From Petrosia ficiformis (Eukaryota > Porifera > Demospongiae > Haplosclerida > Petrosiidae): a stretch of 64,000 bases of DNA. Position numbers and translations under genes: made by a program. The notes under the pieces were generated by a model that saw only the letters and a program-made list of their open reading frames with translations, was not told where the DNA came from and did no database searches. Of this stretch, positions 23,634 to 38,146 are shown one piece after another (position 1 is the first letter of the stretch; every line of letters starts with the position of its first letter). The stretch covers positions 6,815,718 through 6,879,717 of the forward strand of contig OX345639.1 in the NCBI GenBank assembly GCA_947044365.1, read 5' to 3'.

Positions 23634-23901
23634 TGGGTGTTGCTGGCACTTTCTGAGCAGACAAAGTGATGAATATTATATTGACTGTAGAATAGTCTGT
23701 AGCCACAATAAAACCAACCAAAATTTCTGTCTTTTTTGACAAGCATTCTGCTCTTTTTATAATGCAATGTAGCCATCAAAGTGATCACCACGTGGGTATC
23801 GTAGTTTTGTTTACCTTTCTTGCGCATGCGTATAAACTTATTGCGGGAAAAATAAAGGCTCACAGCTAGCCCTGGACTGGCCTGGAGTATCTTCTAGAAA
23901 C
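23634..23901. promoter_or_regulatory. Divergent promoter between the CUB gene and KNTC1
   Basis: 268 bp separate the two start codons, which face away from each other. Three recognisable elements lie in it: an E-box CACGTG (23789-23794), an NRF1-like palindrome TGCGCATGCGTA (23821-23832) and an E2F-like GCGGGAAA (23843-23850), 52 bp before the KNTC1 ATG. The E2F-type site fits a mitotic gene. No TATA box at a usual distance. Site calls are by consensus only. Confidence 0.6.
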
Positions 23902-26900
23902 ATGTCATTGTACGAGATAAATGAAGTTCTTTCCATCCAAGTAAAGTCTCAGGTAGCCTACTGTTAAATTCTAACTTTCTTTTTGATGTTTAAACCCATT
24001 TCATTACCTCCACACTTCAGGATGTTTTTCAACTACTCTCAAGTGGCAGCACTGTGTGTGTTATTAGCAGGTGTCATATACATTTGCGAAAACAGACTGA
24101 TGCAGAGCTATCAGAGACTGTAATTGAATTTGGTTTGTAAAAATAGTTTTAAAACCTTTGGTAATTAATTATATGTATTCGACTATAGAGAATAATTTAG
24201 TAAAAGGTAGTCTATCTTCAGATGGCTATCTTCTAGTAGCCGGAGATAGGTAGGTCATCAAATATTCCGAGTACATCACCTTACCATTTCTTTTTCTCTT
24301 TTGGCACTTCAACTTCCCATTTCCTGCATGGACACTTCCTCATTTCTCAGTTCTGGAGTTTTGCATTTTGTATGCCCTTCTATGGAAGTTGTATTCAATT
24401 CTCAGGTATGTATGTATATATTATTATAGATGCTAAAACAAAAAAAAAAAAACAGAAGCTTTTGAACAGTACAATAATTGTAGTTGTGCTGTTCAAATGC
24501 TTGGTTTAGCTCCTAGAATAATATACCCAACTAGAGACCTGGTATTCAAATCTCAGGTATGTATGCATATTATATGCATATATAAATAAATAAAGTATTT
24601 TTAACTCATATTACAGTACTATGTGCATACTGTAGCATTCTAACTCCTGTAGTTTCTGGCCCCCTATCACCATTCCATGTGGGCGGGTGGGCAGAGTCAC
24701 CTTTTAGATTATTACATACAAATTGTTTATGTTAATTTATAGGACACCTCCTTGACAAAAATAGGATAAAATAGTAAAAGAAAAATTTAATGCTATTGAA
24801 AAACATGCTACAACAGTGTCTTGCTTTCCAACCTTTAATTTTAAAGTTTATGCTAAAATGCAGTGTCTTACAACATGTACCACTAATGTACTCCACCCTT
24901 AATATTTAGGAAAGACTACTTTGAAAATGAAACTGCACCCATTAATTTTAATTAATAAATTCAGTAATTTGCAATTTGAGTAATTCATGCTGACGAATGA
25001 ATTTGAAGTGGTCTTACCAGCATAAATGTACATGTATCACTTCCTGCATGTTTCGATTAATTATAAGTCAACAAGGGGAAGGAATTTATATAATAATTGT
25101 TCCATGAAAATTCTGACTTGGAAAAGTCCTAATTTATTATAAACTATATGTACTTATATACAACATAACCTTAAAAAGTACATTATTTGGTGTGTTAATC
25201 TTTATACAGAAATTACTAAACGAAGATGTAGAAAAGTTCCAAGCACTTGAGTTAACTACTACAAGTGATAAAGGTATCACAGGAATATGTATTGATCCCA
25301 CCATATACTTCATGGGTTCACTATAAACTGACTCAAGCAACAACTAACTTTTTTCAAAGAAATGAGTTTATTTGTGTACACAGTTGAAACATACATGTAA
25401 GGTGGGCTCTGTTACAACAATATGTCAAGTGTTGACATGCCTGACGGAAAATTAACAGTAATTAATAGACATAAAACATGATATTGTACATTGAGAAGAT
25501 AATAAGTATGTAGATTGTGACAATACTATTGTAATGTTTGAGTTACACCTGAAAATTGTGTATTTCCTTTGGTACACCTGTTTGACAGTGTCTGTGCTAT
25601 ATCAGTGCTATATGTTTTGTACTACTTTACATGTATGCAATATCTCATTATTTTATTCACAGGAAATTGTAAACTGTTTGTTTTGACTTCTATTGGTACT
25701 CTACACGTGTTCAGGAATATTCAAATTAATAAACTTACCCATGGTAATTAATATTTTGTCAATATTACTTGATTGGATTATTTAATTTCCTCTCTCTGTT
25801 TTAGGTCTAATGTCTAGTGATATATCATGTATGAAAGAGGTTTGTGCATGTTGCGTATACTACAAGTATATACTAATACATACATTTATTAATGTATATA
25901 CGAAACATGTACATGTACATACATTTATTAATGTACGTACATGTATATACATGTATGAAATGTGTACATGTATCTGTATGTACATGTATGTTGCATATGA
26001 ATGCATACATACGTGTGTGCAAACTGTGAATGTCTGTTTAGATGTGCGTATTATTAGTATGTGTTTGTGTGTGTGTGTACATGTGTGCTTGTGTCTAGCT
26101 GCAAATCATGTTTTCATACATTTAAAACATGTTTTTTATTAACCTTCATTTTGAGGAATTAAATATATAATTATTATTATTTGCTTACTGTAATTACAAC
26201 ATATTACATGTAGATATTAGAATAATCAAACAAACAATTATATTTAATTTCTCAATAGACAAGCTACACTCAGCAACTAAACAAAGATTTCAAATGTATG
26301 AAAACAACACAAACACACATGTACAACAATCAAATTAAAACACAGTATTTGTTTATGTCACTTTTGATTGTTGCATAATATTAATCATAATTAAAATTTT
26401 GTTTTAGTTAACTATAACTACATGTATAATTAAAACCTCTTTTACTGAATTTTAGTAACTTAGCTATAACTAAATTACAAGTCTATTTTAATCACTATAA
26501 CTAACTATAACAATAAAACTGGCCAATATCAGGCACTTTTAGTTAGTTAACTAAAATTAAAACCCTTTTAGTAAGTCAAATATAATTTTAGTTAATCACT
26601 TTGAACAAACCATTATAACCTATCACTAAAAATTAATTATCAATTGCTATATATATATATATATATATAGTGTAAGAGTAAGTATACTGCTCTTTCGTAG
26701 TTTAACAATAGTGAGTTATAGTTTAATTAATTAAAACAATACTGGAGAGTTTTAGTTTTAGTTAACTACCTGTTGGCCAATTTTCATTTTAGTTATTACA
26801 GTAGACCTGTAATTTAGTAATAGTTTAGTTAACTAAAAGTCATAATGCCTTACTAAAAGGGCATAGTTAACTAAAACAACACTATATTGATTCTTTGATG

Positions 26901-29900
26901 ATTAATTATAGTATAATTATGCTGAGTGTTGTTTGTCATACATGAATATCAGTGTTTCCCCCAAAGGGTGGTACCATGGCACTCCCCCATCCTTTAATTT
27001 TAAAGTTTACGCTGAAAAACACTGTTTTATAACACGAATTGAACATTGTTGACCGAATGCCATGTACCACTGATGCACTCCCCCCTCCTTGATATTTATC
27101 CTGGGGATTAATTAGTACATGTATATTCTGAATAACGATTTAGTATTTCTTATATTTTCTATTAAATGTTTCTTTTCTTGTTTGTTAGGTTCAGAGTATG
27201 ATAGAATTGAAGCGACTTGACCTAGCACTCACTCATCATCGTGTATCCAGTTTAGCAGTCCATGAAAATTATGTAATATCTTGTGTGAGTGAAAGATACA
27301 TACAATCATGTATTAAAACTATGTAAAATAGTGGGTTTTAGGATTTGAATTTCATTATGGTTTGAAGGTTCGAACCTTCATTTGTGTTGTGTATTTGAAG
27401 GTAATTTCTTCGAAGCTTTGATGCCATGCCCACTTTAATTTTGCACATGTGCACTTGTCAATCTAAAGTAAATAGTTGAATATTCACCTATTCATTGGAA
27501 CCTTAAGTTGTACCATAGTAGAGTATATCCACTAATTAATACATCATACTTTGAGATAATATAGGAACTTTGATCTGATAACTGTGAAACTATAATAATT
27601 ATTATGTGTTTGGCTTCTGCACATGTGGACCAGAAATACATGTACATTTGAACACTGAATGAACAAGTGACTGTATTTGACTTGAAGATATGGTGTCTTG
27701 TTTTTCATGATTATTATACTACTCATACAAATGTGTGTCACATGTATTTACTGGATATCAAAATGGTTACTGTTTTTATTTATAAATGCATTTACATATG
27801 GGTATGTATTATTCAAATATTCTAGCCGTAACATGACACTAAAATATTTAATAATTATTTTTACTATAATAATTCAATACTTGATTGATAATTACATGTA
27901 TACAGCTGGTACATGAGACTGTTTTAGATGCATGTCACATGACTCATTTCCATAGAAACAAAATCAGATAAGGCACATGTATATGTATCTATCCATACTA
28001 ACAATGGTTTAAGCTCTTTATAGCCATGAGGTTTAAGAGGAGAAGTGCATTCATGTTCACCTTTACCTCAAAAAAATGTTCATAACTTTAGTTTGGAATG
28101 ACCAACAATCTTTTCACCTGCAGCATTTTCATATAATTATCCTTCCTGTTCTTTTTTGTGAATGTCAAATTTCAATCCAAAGCTTCATTATTGAGTTACA
28201 GTATAATTAGGTATTAACCTTATGACATTAAACTATATATTATATTAAAAAATCAATTTTGAGGTCATCATGAATGTGAACAGACTTAATTTAGTAATAA
28301 ATATAATCTTTTTTTCATGTATTATTTCAAATCATGTAAACATGACTACCAACATTTACCAGTATTTACACTGAAAAGGTGAAAGATACAACAATAGCAT
28401 TATTGTTTGTTATGCTTGTCCAACTACCACTAGTAACAGAAATGGGTATCGGGCTAACAGCAAATTATATAACAGTGCAACACATAGAGCTACTGTATGA
28501 GTCGTGGGAAAGGTCTAAACTTTGGAAAAAGTTTGGAAGTCTTTCCGTTCGTACAGATTTTGTTAATGTTAACAATGTCAATAAACTATTGGAAATGTGT
28601 GCAACTTTAAATGTATAAACATAATCTCCAACTGGAATCGAAATTGTCCATATTGCAAAACAAATCCGTTGTACCCACATATGAGTGTTTTCATGTCAAC
28701 CTGCTGTTTTGTGGTTAGTCCACTATGATCAACCAACTACCAACATTTCATTACGTATGTGACAAATTCCCTTCTCTTGTGTTTCTCTTTTGATAGGGTG
28801 AGGGAAATCAGAGACTTTGTGTATGGATTGAGGGAAGAGACAAAGAAGATCCTGATTATATTTTTTATGATGAAACGACTATGATGCTTGAAGGTTTGTT
28901 ATAGTAATAGGATATTCATAAGTTATCATAAGTTATCATGAGAAGCCACAGCAAGGTATTTACCATCTGAAGTAATCTCCAGATTTACAAATTTACACTG
29001 TATATACATGTACATGTATATACAATAACACATACATGTACATACATGTACATATAAGGGGAATGGGGGTAATACCTGGGGTGATACCTAAATGAATGGG
29101 GTACATGCATGTACAAATGTACATGTATGTACATGTATGTATATTTGGCTGAATTGATATATATGAGGGTGGATAATTATGACTTGTATATAGTACATGT
29201 GTATATGTGTTGTAGACAAATAGAGAAAGAAGCAAATGACTAATATTTGCTTTGAGGATAGACATAATTCTTCTGTTCTGAGTACCATGCCTACCAAATA
29301 GAACAATAATTTATATATTTTTAAAAAATTTATGAGTTACATGTAAAATGCAACATCCACTTTTAGATGGATGATTATGGCTATTGTTATGTATGTTTAG
29401 TAGTATACACAAACACTAATGAACATCACTGATAATAATTAGTATTGAGTGCATGAAGATGTACATATAGTACCTAAGATTATGAATTTCCACTCAGGTA
29501 CCACAATCACGAAATGCTCTCTCACTAGTGATGGAAGTATGTTGATAGCTCTCACTAACACTGTAAGGACACTATAGGGCATTCTCTTTTATCATTTTGT
29601 ATTGTGTACATGTACATATGATGTGTATATTACTGCACAATAAGCCACACGTTTCAGTAGATGAAAACTACATATGTATCCTATGATTGACTAATAACCT
29701 GTATGCTGTTTATTTCACATGCATGTCACGGGGTTTTTTGTAAGAGAAGGAAAGGGTGGGGTGAATCTTCCCCTTCTTGAATGCTGTCTTCCCCCCTTCA
29801 GATTAGTATAATGTACATAATTATATAGAATGTACCCAGGAAATGTACTCTTAATGAATGCTTGAGACTTCTTACAGTTATGTATATCGTATCCCCCTTC

Positions 29901-32900
29901 AAATATTTACTACAAAACTCTCTGCATGATCATCTCTTTTACTATAGTTATAGCATCTTTCACTATGCTAGGAAAACTGGGAAGTTATAAACTGATTTAT
30001 ATAACTTCTAATATCAAATATACATGTAACACATAGCAACAACATAATAGGCTATGAAGATATATACATGTAGCTTCTGTTGATATCTAATTAAAACACA
30101 TCAGTAAATATCTAATATATTACTATAGCAATCTCTGGCTGTGTTGTTAGTAGAAGTACTTGTGATGGTTAATGTCTTTGTGGGTCGAGGAGTGACTCAA
30201 TTTCATCTTTTGCCTCAAGGAGATAATCAGACTGATTTAATATGTTGTGTGTGTACTGCTGGATCTGAACAAGTAATTGTTTATATCATTATTATTATAA
30301 TGTCTTGTTTACTATAATAGTTGTCATGACAATTGAAATATATAGGGGCTCATTTTACAACTACACCATGCAGCCTAGTGTTCTAATATGACTATCAGAA
30401 TCCTAATACTAAACATTAAACTAATCCCAAATCCTACCCCACTAGGTCATGCTACAAGGTTATTCTACTTATTTTATGTTATATTAACTAATCGGACAAA
30501 TTGTTCAGTCAAATGTCTGGACAAAGAGGTGAAAGTCTGGCTATTATTGGATGTTATTTTCAAGCTTTGTATCATAGGCAGTAATACGTAATACCATGTT
30601 TTAGTTCTATTGCACATCCCTAGTTGAGTGGTTACAAGTTGTATTGGATAATGTTTAATCACCTGTATATACCATGTTTTAAAATGGACTACTTATTTTA
30701 TACATACATGTACAGTAAGAGTGTCAGAAATCACTTTCCATCACTTAATTCATTAATCTTTTCTAATTTTGTAGACATGTCAATTTGAAATTCTCACAAT
30801 ACCAAACTTTAGTTCTATTTATGTATTACCTGTGCAACAGTCGTTCTGCCTTAGTAAAGGATGGTTATCAGAGGTATGTACTACTGAGAAGCACACATTG
30901 TACAATTAAATAATATTATATGGTATTCTGGTGGTAGGTATTGGGATTACTGATCGAGAGGTTAGTGACTCCATCTCTGCCATCAGCACTTCTGGAAATA
31001 CTCTGGTTGGGTTTAACGCATAATGAATAAATAAAAATCATAATTAAAGATTGTATGTGACTGTGGATGAAAAAATGGGCCATCAGGTAAAAGGTCAAGA
31101 GCATACTTTAAATATTCATAATGGAGGTTTGTTGAAAATAATAATAACACAATAATTTTATTTTTGAAAAGAACATTTCAGCCCGAGGGCCTTCTTCAGC
31201 TATGAGTTAGTACCAGTTATATTTATCCTTTTTATATAAAAGCATGGAGATGATGGTACAGGACAGGGTGAATAAAGAAAGGTAAAAAAGGACCTACAAT
31301 ACGTTATGAAATAATAATAATATATTTTAACAGTTCCAAAGGTTGACAAAGTGTAGGTCCTGGATGATGATGTCATGACCTTTGTAGAAGGGTCTTCTAG
31401 GTTAAAAGTCCAGGGTCAATTTTAAGGATGTTGGGAGTTTCTTTGATATAGATGGTTTTCTTGACTCTCCAGTTAGAATACTGACTTTTATACTTGTACT
31501 AACTCATAGCTGAAGAAGGGCCTCGAGCCAAAACATTCTTTTTAAAGACTAAATGTATTGTGTTACTATGAAGTCCAAGAAACCTCCACGATGAATACTG
31601 AAAACACAGTACGGAACCTTTATTGTACCTTTAAAGAGTTTAAATACTTGGTATGCAGGAAACCATCTGAATTTCATATCCAGGAAGAGCTACTATTAGT
31701 CCCTTCAGCACCTATATAGCTAATTCAATTGTACTCTTATGGCCAAATAGAGAGGCTGGATTAAACAGCATTTGATTGAAATATTTAATATAGCTAATTC
31801 AATTGTACTCTTATGGCCAAATAGAGAGGCTGGATTAAACAGCATTTCATTGAAATATTTAATTTCTAATGGCCCATTTCTAATGCTCGATACGTCACAT
31901 AATCATAGTCATATACACATATATTGTACATGCTATATGTATCTATAATACATGTGATATTGTATGGATGAGGATAGACAGACAGGTGGACATGCAAAAA
32001 AAACCGTGTACATGTACATGTAGGTGTATTATAATATACACATGTACGTGTAAATGAATTAATACATGTGTGCATAAGGATAGACAGACAGAGAGACATA
32101 AAAAAACCCATGTACATGTACATGTAGGTGTATTATAATATACACATGTACGTGTAAATGAATTAATACATGTGTGCATAAGGATAGACAGACAGAGAGA
32201 CATAAAAAAACCCATGTACATGTACATGTAGGTGTATTATAATATACACATCTACATGTAAATGAATTAATACATGTGTTATTATATAGACATACAAAAA
32301 ACCACAAACTATATATATATATAACATATGTAATGTACATACTATATATATTAATACATGTATTATTATTATAATGCATGAGGATAGACAGACAGACAGA
32401 TGGACATACAAATTGTTTGTTACTACTGAAGTACTGCATGTTATGTCTTATGCATTGCCAATAGTTATATATATATACACGTTGTGGGTTTCCATAGCAA
32501 CTGAACACTGATGCCTATTAATCTGATAATGTTGTCTGATAATGTTAAGGTTGCTATGGTAACAAGTTGTCATTGTAACAAAAGTTGTTATTACATGTTC
32601 ACATTCATGATGTCCTCAAAATTATGATGTGATGACTTTATATGTAATATAATGTATAGTTTAATGTCATAAGATTAATACATGATTATATTGTAACTCA
32701 ATAATGAAGCAATGGATTGAAATTTGACATACACTAAAAAGAACAGGAAGGACTATTATATGAAAATGGTGCGGGTGAAACGATTGTTAGTCATTCCAAA
32801 CTAAAGTTATCAACATTTTTCTAAGGTCATGATTAACGTGATATACCTTTAGTAATATACACATATACTACATGTACTAACTATTGAGATTGTCATAATT

Positions 32901-35900
32901 ATTATTTAAAGTAGAACATATGGTTACATGACACTGCATCTGAGAAAGCGACGTGCACTATACATATGCAGTTATGCACAAGAACCTTTATTTCCATAGG
33001 AAGTTTTCTGGAATTTATAATGAGCTTAGTGTCAACTCAACCTTTATCCTACAGAGAAGATTTTATTTTGGCGTGTGATTAACAAATCATTAGCCAGTGT
33101 TGATAGCAGCCATGAAAACTGGTCTAACTATTCTTTTTTTAGTATAATTATTATATATTTTTATGCACTAAATTAGCATCCATATAAATGTACACATGTA
33201 CAGACAAAATTATGCATTAATGTAAACAAACAGAGTAAAAGTAATTAGCTAATAATGTTGCCATCGACTCTGTGTGTGTGTGTATGTGTGTACAGCTGTG
33301 TCTGTATCTATGTGTATGTAAGTGTGTGTGTGTGTGTGTATACAGCTGTGTCTGTGTCAGTCTATGTCTGTATGTGTATGCATGTGTATGTATGTATATG
33401 TATGTGTGTGTGTGTGTGTGTGTGTGTCTGTATCTATGTGTGTGTGTGTGTCTGTGTGTGTCTGTGTGTGTGTGTAGCTATGTCTGTATCTACATGTATG
33501 TGTGTGTTAATTTGTTGTGTTAACATCATATTTATTTGTCCACAGGACAGTGTGTATTTCTCTGAGGTGTCTGATACATGTAGCTTGGAAGAATCCAGTA
33601 ACACATCTTCTCTCTCTCTTGTAGAGTTGTCTAACATGTAAGTTTATTCTTCTGTGTATATATGACATTGTATATCTAAAAATGTACATGTATTAGATGT
33701 AAGATTGAAAATGTACATCCTTCATGGTAGAAGAGTGTAGGATTGTACTAATCCCAATGCTAGCCTCAAATCTAGTTGTTTCTAACTCTCTCAAAGACCT
33801 AACTGGCTTAAGCTACAAACAGTATCTTAACCAAAGCTGTATTAGTGATTGCTTCGTGTATGTATATACACATGTATAACTGAAAATAAGTGCTGAAATG
33901 ATTATCTAAATACACATGTATTTGAATATTCATTTGTTATTAACTCAAATATTCATTTGTTTATTAACCCTCGCCCATTTAGACAGTTACTGTAATCATT
34001 TTGTCTGTTTGTCTGTTGCCAGTGAACCTACAAACATTGACACTTTGAAAATACTACTAGCAGACGTCAAATTATACAAGGATCAAAAGTAACAATAGGT
34101 TTTTGCTAAAACCTTTCTGTTTTAAAGTTACGACAATTTTTGTAACTCGCGGTTGCTGTTTAACAGCTTTCAGATGATGCGTGGTTGCAAAAGAGTTCAT
34201 TGAAACACAGCTCATCTTGCTTGAAGCCTATTACTGTCGAATCACATCTTGAAATGAAGTACAATTGAAGTAGTGGCTGCTACAACTTTGAGCTGGCTCT
34301 AGGCTTTCTGCCACGAACAGCAATTTCTAGCTCCACCCGTTTATTTCATTCACGTGGTTTGTATGGATTTTAACACTTGCACTTGTAATCTTGTACTATA
34401 CAGTTAGTAGGACTTGGAGTGTAAGTTATAATGCGCACACACACACAAATATAATATAATCTCAGTATAATAATTGTTGTTAATAATTATTATATTACAG
34501 TCAAATATTGTCTCCAGTTAGTTCCTTGTCAGCGACTGAATCATTCTCAAGTTGTTTCCCAAATCACACTTGTGGCAAGGGTTCTGTACTGCGAGTGGAT
34601 TCATTTAAATATAATTTTTTGGGTATTTGATTCAGTTTACTCGTGCATAAACCTAACTTTTGATCTTAAAAATGCACTCTTTGTTTTAGCCCCACTAAAA
34701 TGCATATATATATATATATGTATACTAAGGATAGTACCTTATGTTATCTGTATAATTATATGTATAGTATTACATGATTATTATTAAAATTGTTTTTTTA
34801 ATGACATTTTCCCACCAAGTGTATAATAATTATCTGAAATTTACTAACAATGACTTGAGCAAGATGTAATGATTGATAGCATTAATACATGTATAAACAT
34901 GTATAAACATGAGTATAAACATGAGTACATTGTGTTCAATATCTTTTTTCCTCAGTATGATAAAAAGACTAGTTCAAACACAACCCAAAGACAAGTCAGT
35001 GGTGTTTGTGTCTGTGTGTGTCAGTCAGACAGTACATGTATTTTTAGAAGGACTTAAGTACAAGTACATGTATTTTTAGAAGGACTTAAGTACAAGTACA
35101 TGTATTTTCAGAAGGACTTAAGTACAAGTACATGTATTTTCAGAAGGACTTAAGTACAAGTACGTGTATTTTTAGAAGGACTTAAGTGCAAGTACATGTA
35201 CATGTATTTTTAGAAAGACTTAAGTACAAGTACATGTATTTTTAGAAGGAATTAAGTACAAGTACATGTTTTTTTAGAAGAACTTAAGTGCAAGTACAAT
35301 CACCAATAGTACATGTGTAACTTAAGTGTATATTCAAGTACATTTGGAAGCACCTAAGTTGTATTTAAGTACTGTGTCAATGGATCATGTATTTTATTAC
35401 ACCAGCTTTGATGATGTTGATAATGGCATAGCTGTTGTGCATATAATGTACATGTACATGTATGATTATGATACACATTTTAAACTACATGTATTTATAA
35501 GTACTTGTAAGTATTCATGTACTTGCAGTACTGAGCAAGGTACTTAGATACAAGTACAAATACATTGGTTAAGGCTAAGGACGTAAATTCAAAATTTGTA
35601 CTTTAGTACACTTAAATACAAGTATTAATTACTTGGGCCTCATGTCTGGTGCGTCTCTGTTTTTGTCTGTATCAGTGCATGTCGTGTACGTGTCTCTGTG
35701 TGTGCATATGCATGTGTGTCTGTCTGAGGCTAAGACATTATTGAATGGATTATGGACTGAAGTACACACACATACAATCTAACAACAACATTTAGAGAAC
35801 TGTGACAACTCTGCTATTTTGGTCAAAAAGTACAATTTAAATTTTTTTCACATTATAGACTAGCAAAACTGCTGTCTCAACAAAGGTTTAATGAAGCATT

Positions 35901-38114
35901 TACATTTGCAAACGAATATGGTCTTGATATACAGGTTAGTGAAACTTGTTGTCATATTCATTTACCTCGCAGCTTTAATAAGTACTGTATGTGAACAATC
36001 ATGTATTATTGTATTATAATGAATGGTTTGTATGTGAACAAGTTCGAGATAGTACGAACTAGGGCTGCAATGAATAGTAGTTTTTGGTATCCGGATATTC
36101 GCTTAGTTTAACGAACGAATATCTGGATATTCGATTGCTTTCAGAGAAATTTTGTCGTAACTCGTTTCTAGTGAGATATCAAATATTAGCTCACCATTTT
36201 GCTGTTAACAGTTGCTATAGATGTTTATAACAACAGCCAAAGTTGTTTAAACTATCCATTCAGTACTCTACAGGTGTAGAATGCTGGTAACATGGAGCAA
36301 GAAACTTCTCCGCAGCCATTTTATTGCAATTATATTGTCACGTGTTCAATTTCTACGCATGTGCAAACATGAAACGAATATCTGGATGCTAAAAATACAT
36401 CTGAATACCAAAATGATGAGCGAATATCCAAATGAAGTGAATATTCGTTGCAGCCCTAGTACGAACACAGGAGATTAATGTAGGACCTCTTCCATATAAC
36501 CCTACTTGAGTACCTATATACACTGCTATATAGCAAAGACAAAGAACTGTACTTATGTACATGTAAGGTTATATGGAAGTGGTTTGTTTTAATTTTGGGT
36601 CCTACATTAACCTCCTGTGTTGGTACTGATCTTGTTCGCATACTTTTGAGTTTTGACATACCTATATCTTCTTTCATTTTTATTTATTATTATTGTTTAG
36701 TGATGCACCAATAATCAGATTTCCAATTTTATCAGTATCAAGTGATGTAACTAATATTACAGGGTTCTCTCCAAAAAAAATAAGGGGAAAATGCCTCATT
36801 AATTATTTATGAGTGGGTGTGGTATTGACAAATCCCAAGGATACTAGAGAAAAGCCACCAAACTCTGTCATTTCATTTGGTGATTTATCCTCTTCATTAT
36901 TGCTTAATAAAAATTAAGATTTAATATTAAATAGGGGGCATTCTGAAGAGATAGGGGACCAACATCCCCCCCCCCCCCTGGAGAGAACCCTACAATATTG
37001 TGTACATGTAATAAATGTCATTTCTTGTGATCATAACATCATTAATCAATTTCATGATGCTCGTTGCAAACAACTCATTTTCATTGAAGATGTACATGTA
37101 ATATCAGATTAGGAATTGAGTTATCAGAGTATTGGTAAATTAAAAATTGGTGCATCAATATTAATTACTTATCATAATTTATAATTATACCACATAAGCT
37201 ACAGTAGTATTACTGGGTAATACTTTTCGTACTGTCATGTGTATCTACATCTAACTATCTATCCTTCACTGAACTTACCTCTCCTTCTCTCTACTCTCTT
37301 TTTTCTCTTCTCTTTTCAGTTGATATACAAAGAGAAAGCTCAGGTAATAAATACTCAACTGTGTGCTGTTGAGAATCAGGAAGAAGATAAATATCTTCTT
37401 GAGCTAACTAATACTCTTAATAATCTTGAGGTATTAATAATTGTTTAGATTAGTCAATGCATTATGAGTGTTGGTGAACCAAATTACATGTACGTATATA
37501 CATATATGAACTTACTGATATTGCATCAGGGTTCACACTAGGGTTTTTGGTGTTGGGGCTGTACCACCATTTACACAGTTTGCACCATCAATTAAGCTGT
37601 AGAATTCAACCACCATATCTTTATGGATCAATAGAAATGTTTACACTATGGTAAGTACGTGGAAAGAAAGAAAGAAAGACACCTGAGGCAATGAAAAAAT
37701 GAAATTGAGTTACTTGTACATTATTTACACTACTAAATACAAGCTCACCAAATAATTTGAATTGGCACTAAAACTAGTAAATTGCTAAAATCCTGACACA
37801 AAAACACTGCCTATATTCCAATAATCTACAACATTATATTTGTTAGGAATTGAATATGATATTTTATCCACTGTTCCTTTACATGTACATGTGTACATGT
37901 ACTATTTGATAGCATTTTGAACATTTTTTTTTAAAATTCTGTTTACAAATACAATTCGATTTAAGGGGAAGAACAGTATCACCTGAAGCATCATTGATAT
38001 TAAATGTAATAATTATTTATTTAGTGTCGATGTAATTTGTAATACAGAATACCTACTGGTCTTTCAAAATGTATACATGTACATTTTTCATTTTTCCATT
38101 GTCTCAGGTGTCTG

Positions 38115-38146
<32 letters not shown>

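Larger units (their letters stand above)
23902..33637 (+). other. KNTC1: KNTC1 exons 1-13, N-terminal beta-propeller region
   Basis: Exons: 23902-23952, 24021-24132, 24189-24249, 24351-24405, 25210-25273, 25663-25743, 25805-25839, 27189-27284, 28797-28893, 29498-29562, 30129-30272, 30775-30873, 33546-33637. All phases agree. The repeated beta-strand blocks (DGYLLVAGD, CKLFVLTSIGTLHVF, QRLCVWIEGRD, DGSMLIALTNT) align with the human propeller. Exon 11 (GVTQFHLLPQGDNQTDLICC) is the least similar and its edges are less certain. Confidence 0.85.

Noticed and set aside
24412..25209. Missing KNTC1 exon between exons 4 and 5
   Set aside because: Phases 0-0 join and the human alignment shows no large gap; no coding-like stretch seen here.
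31866..32508. Four overlapping - strand ORFs (CLSVCLS-type)
   Set aside because: Products of the 103-bp tandem repeat; the same peptide recurs with the repeat period.
33255..33641. 128-codon Cys/Val-rich ORF
   Set aside because: TG microsatellite read-through; only the last ~30 codons are real (KNTC1 exon 13).
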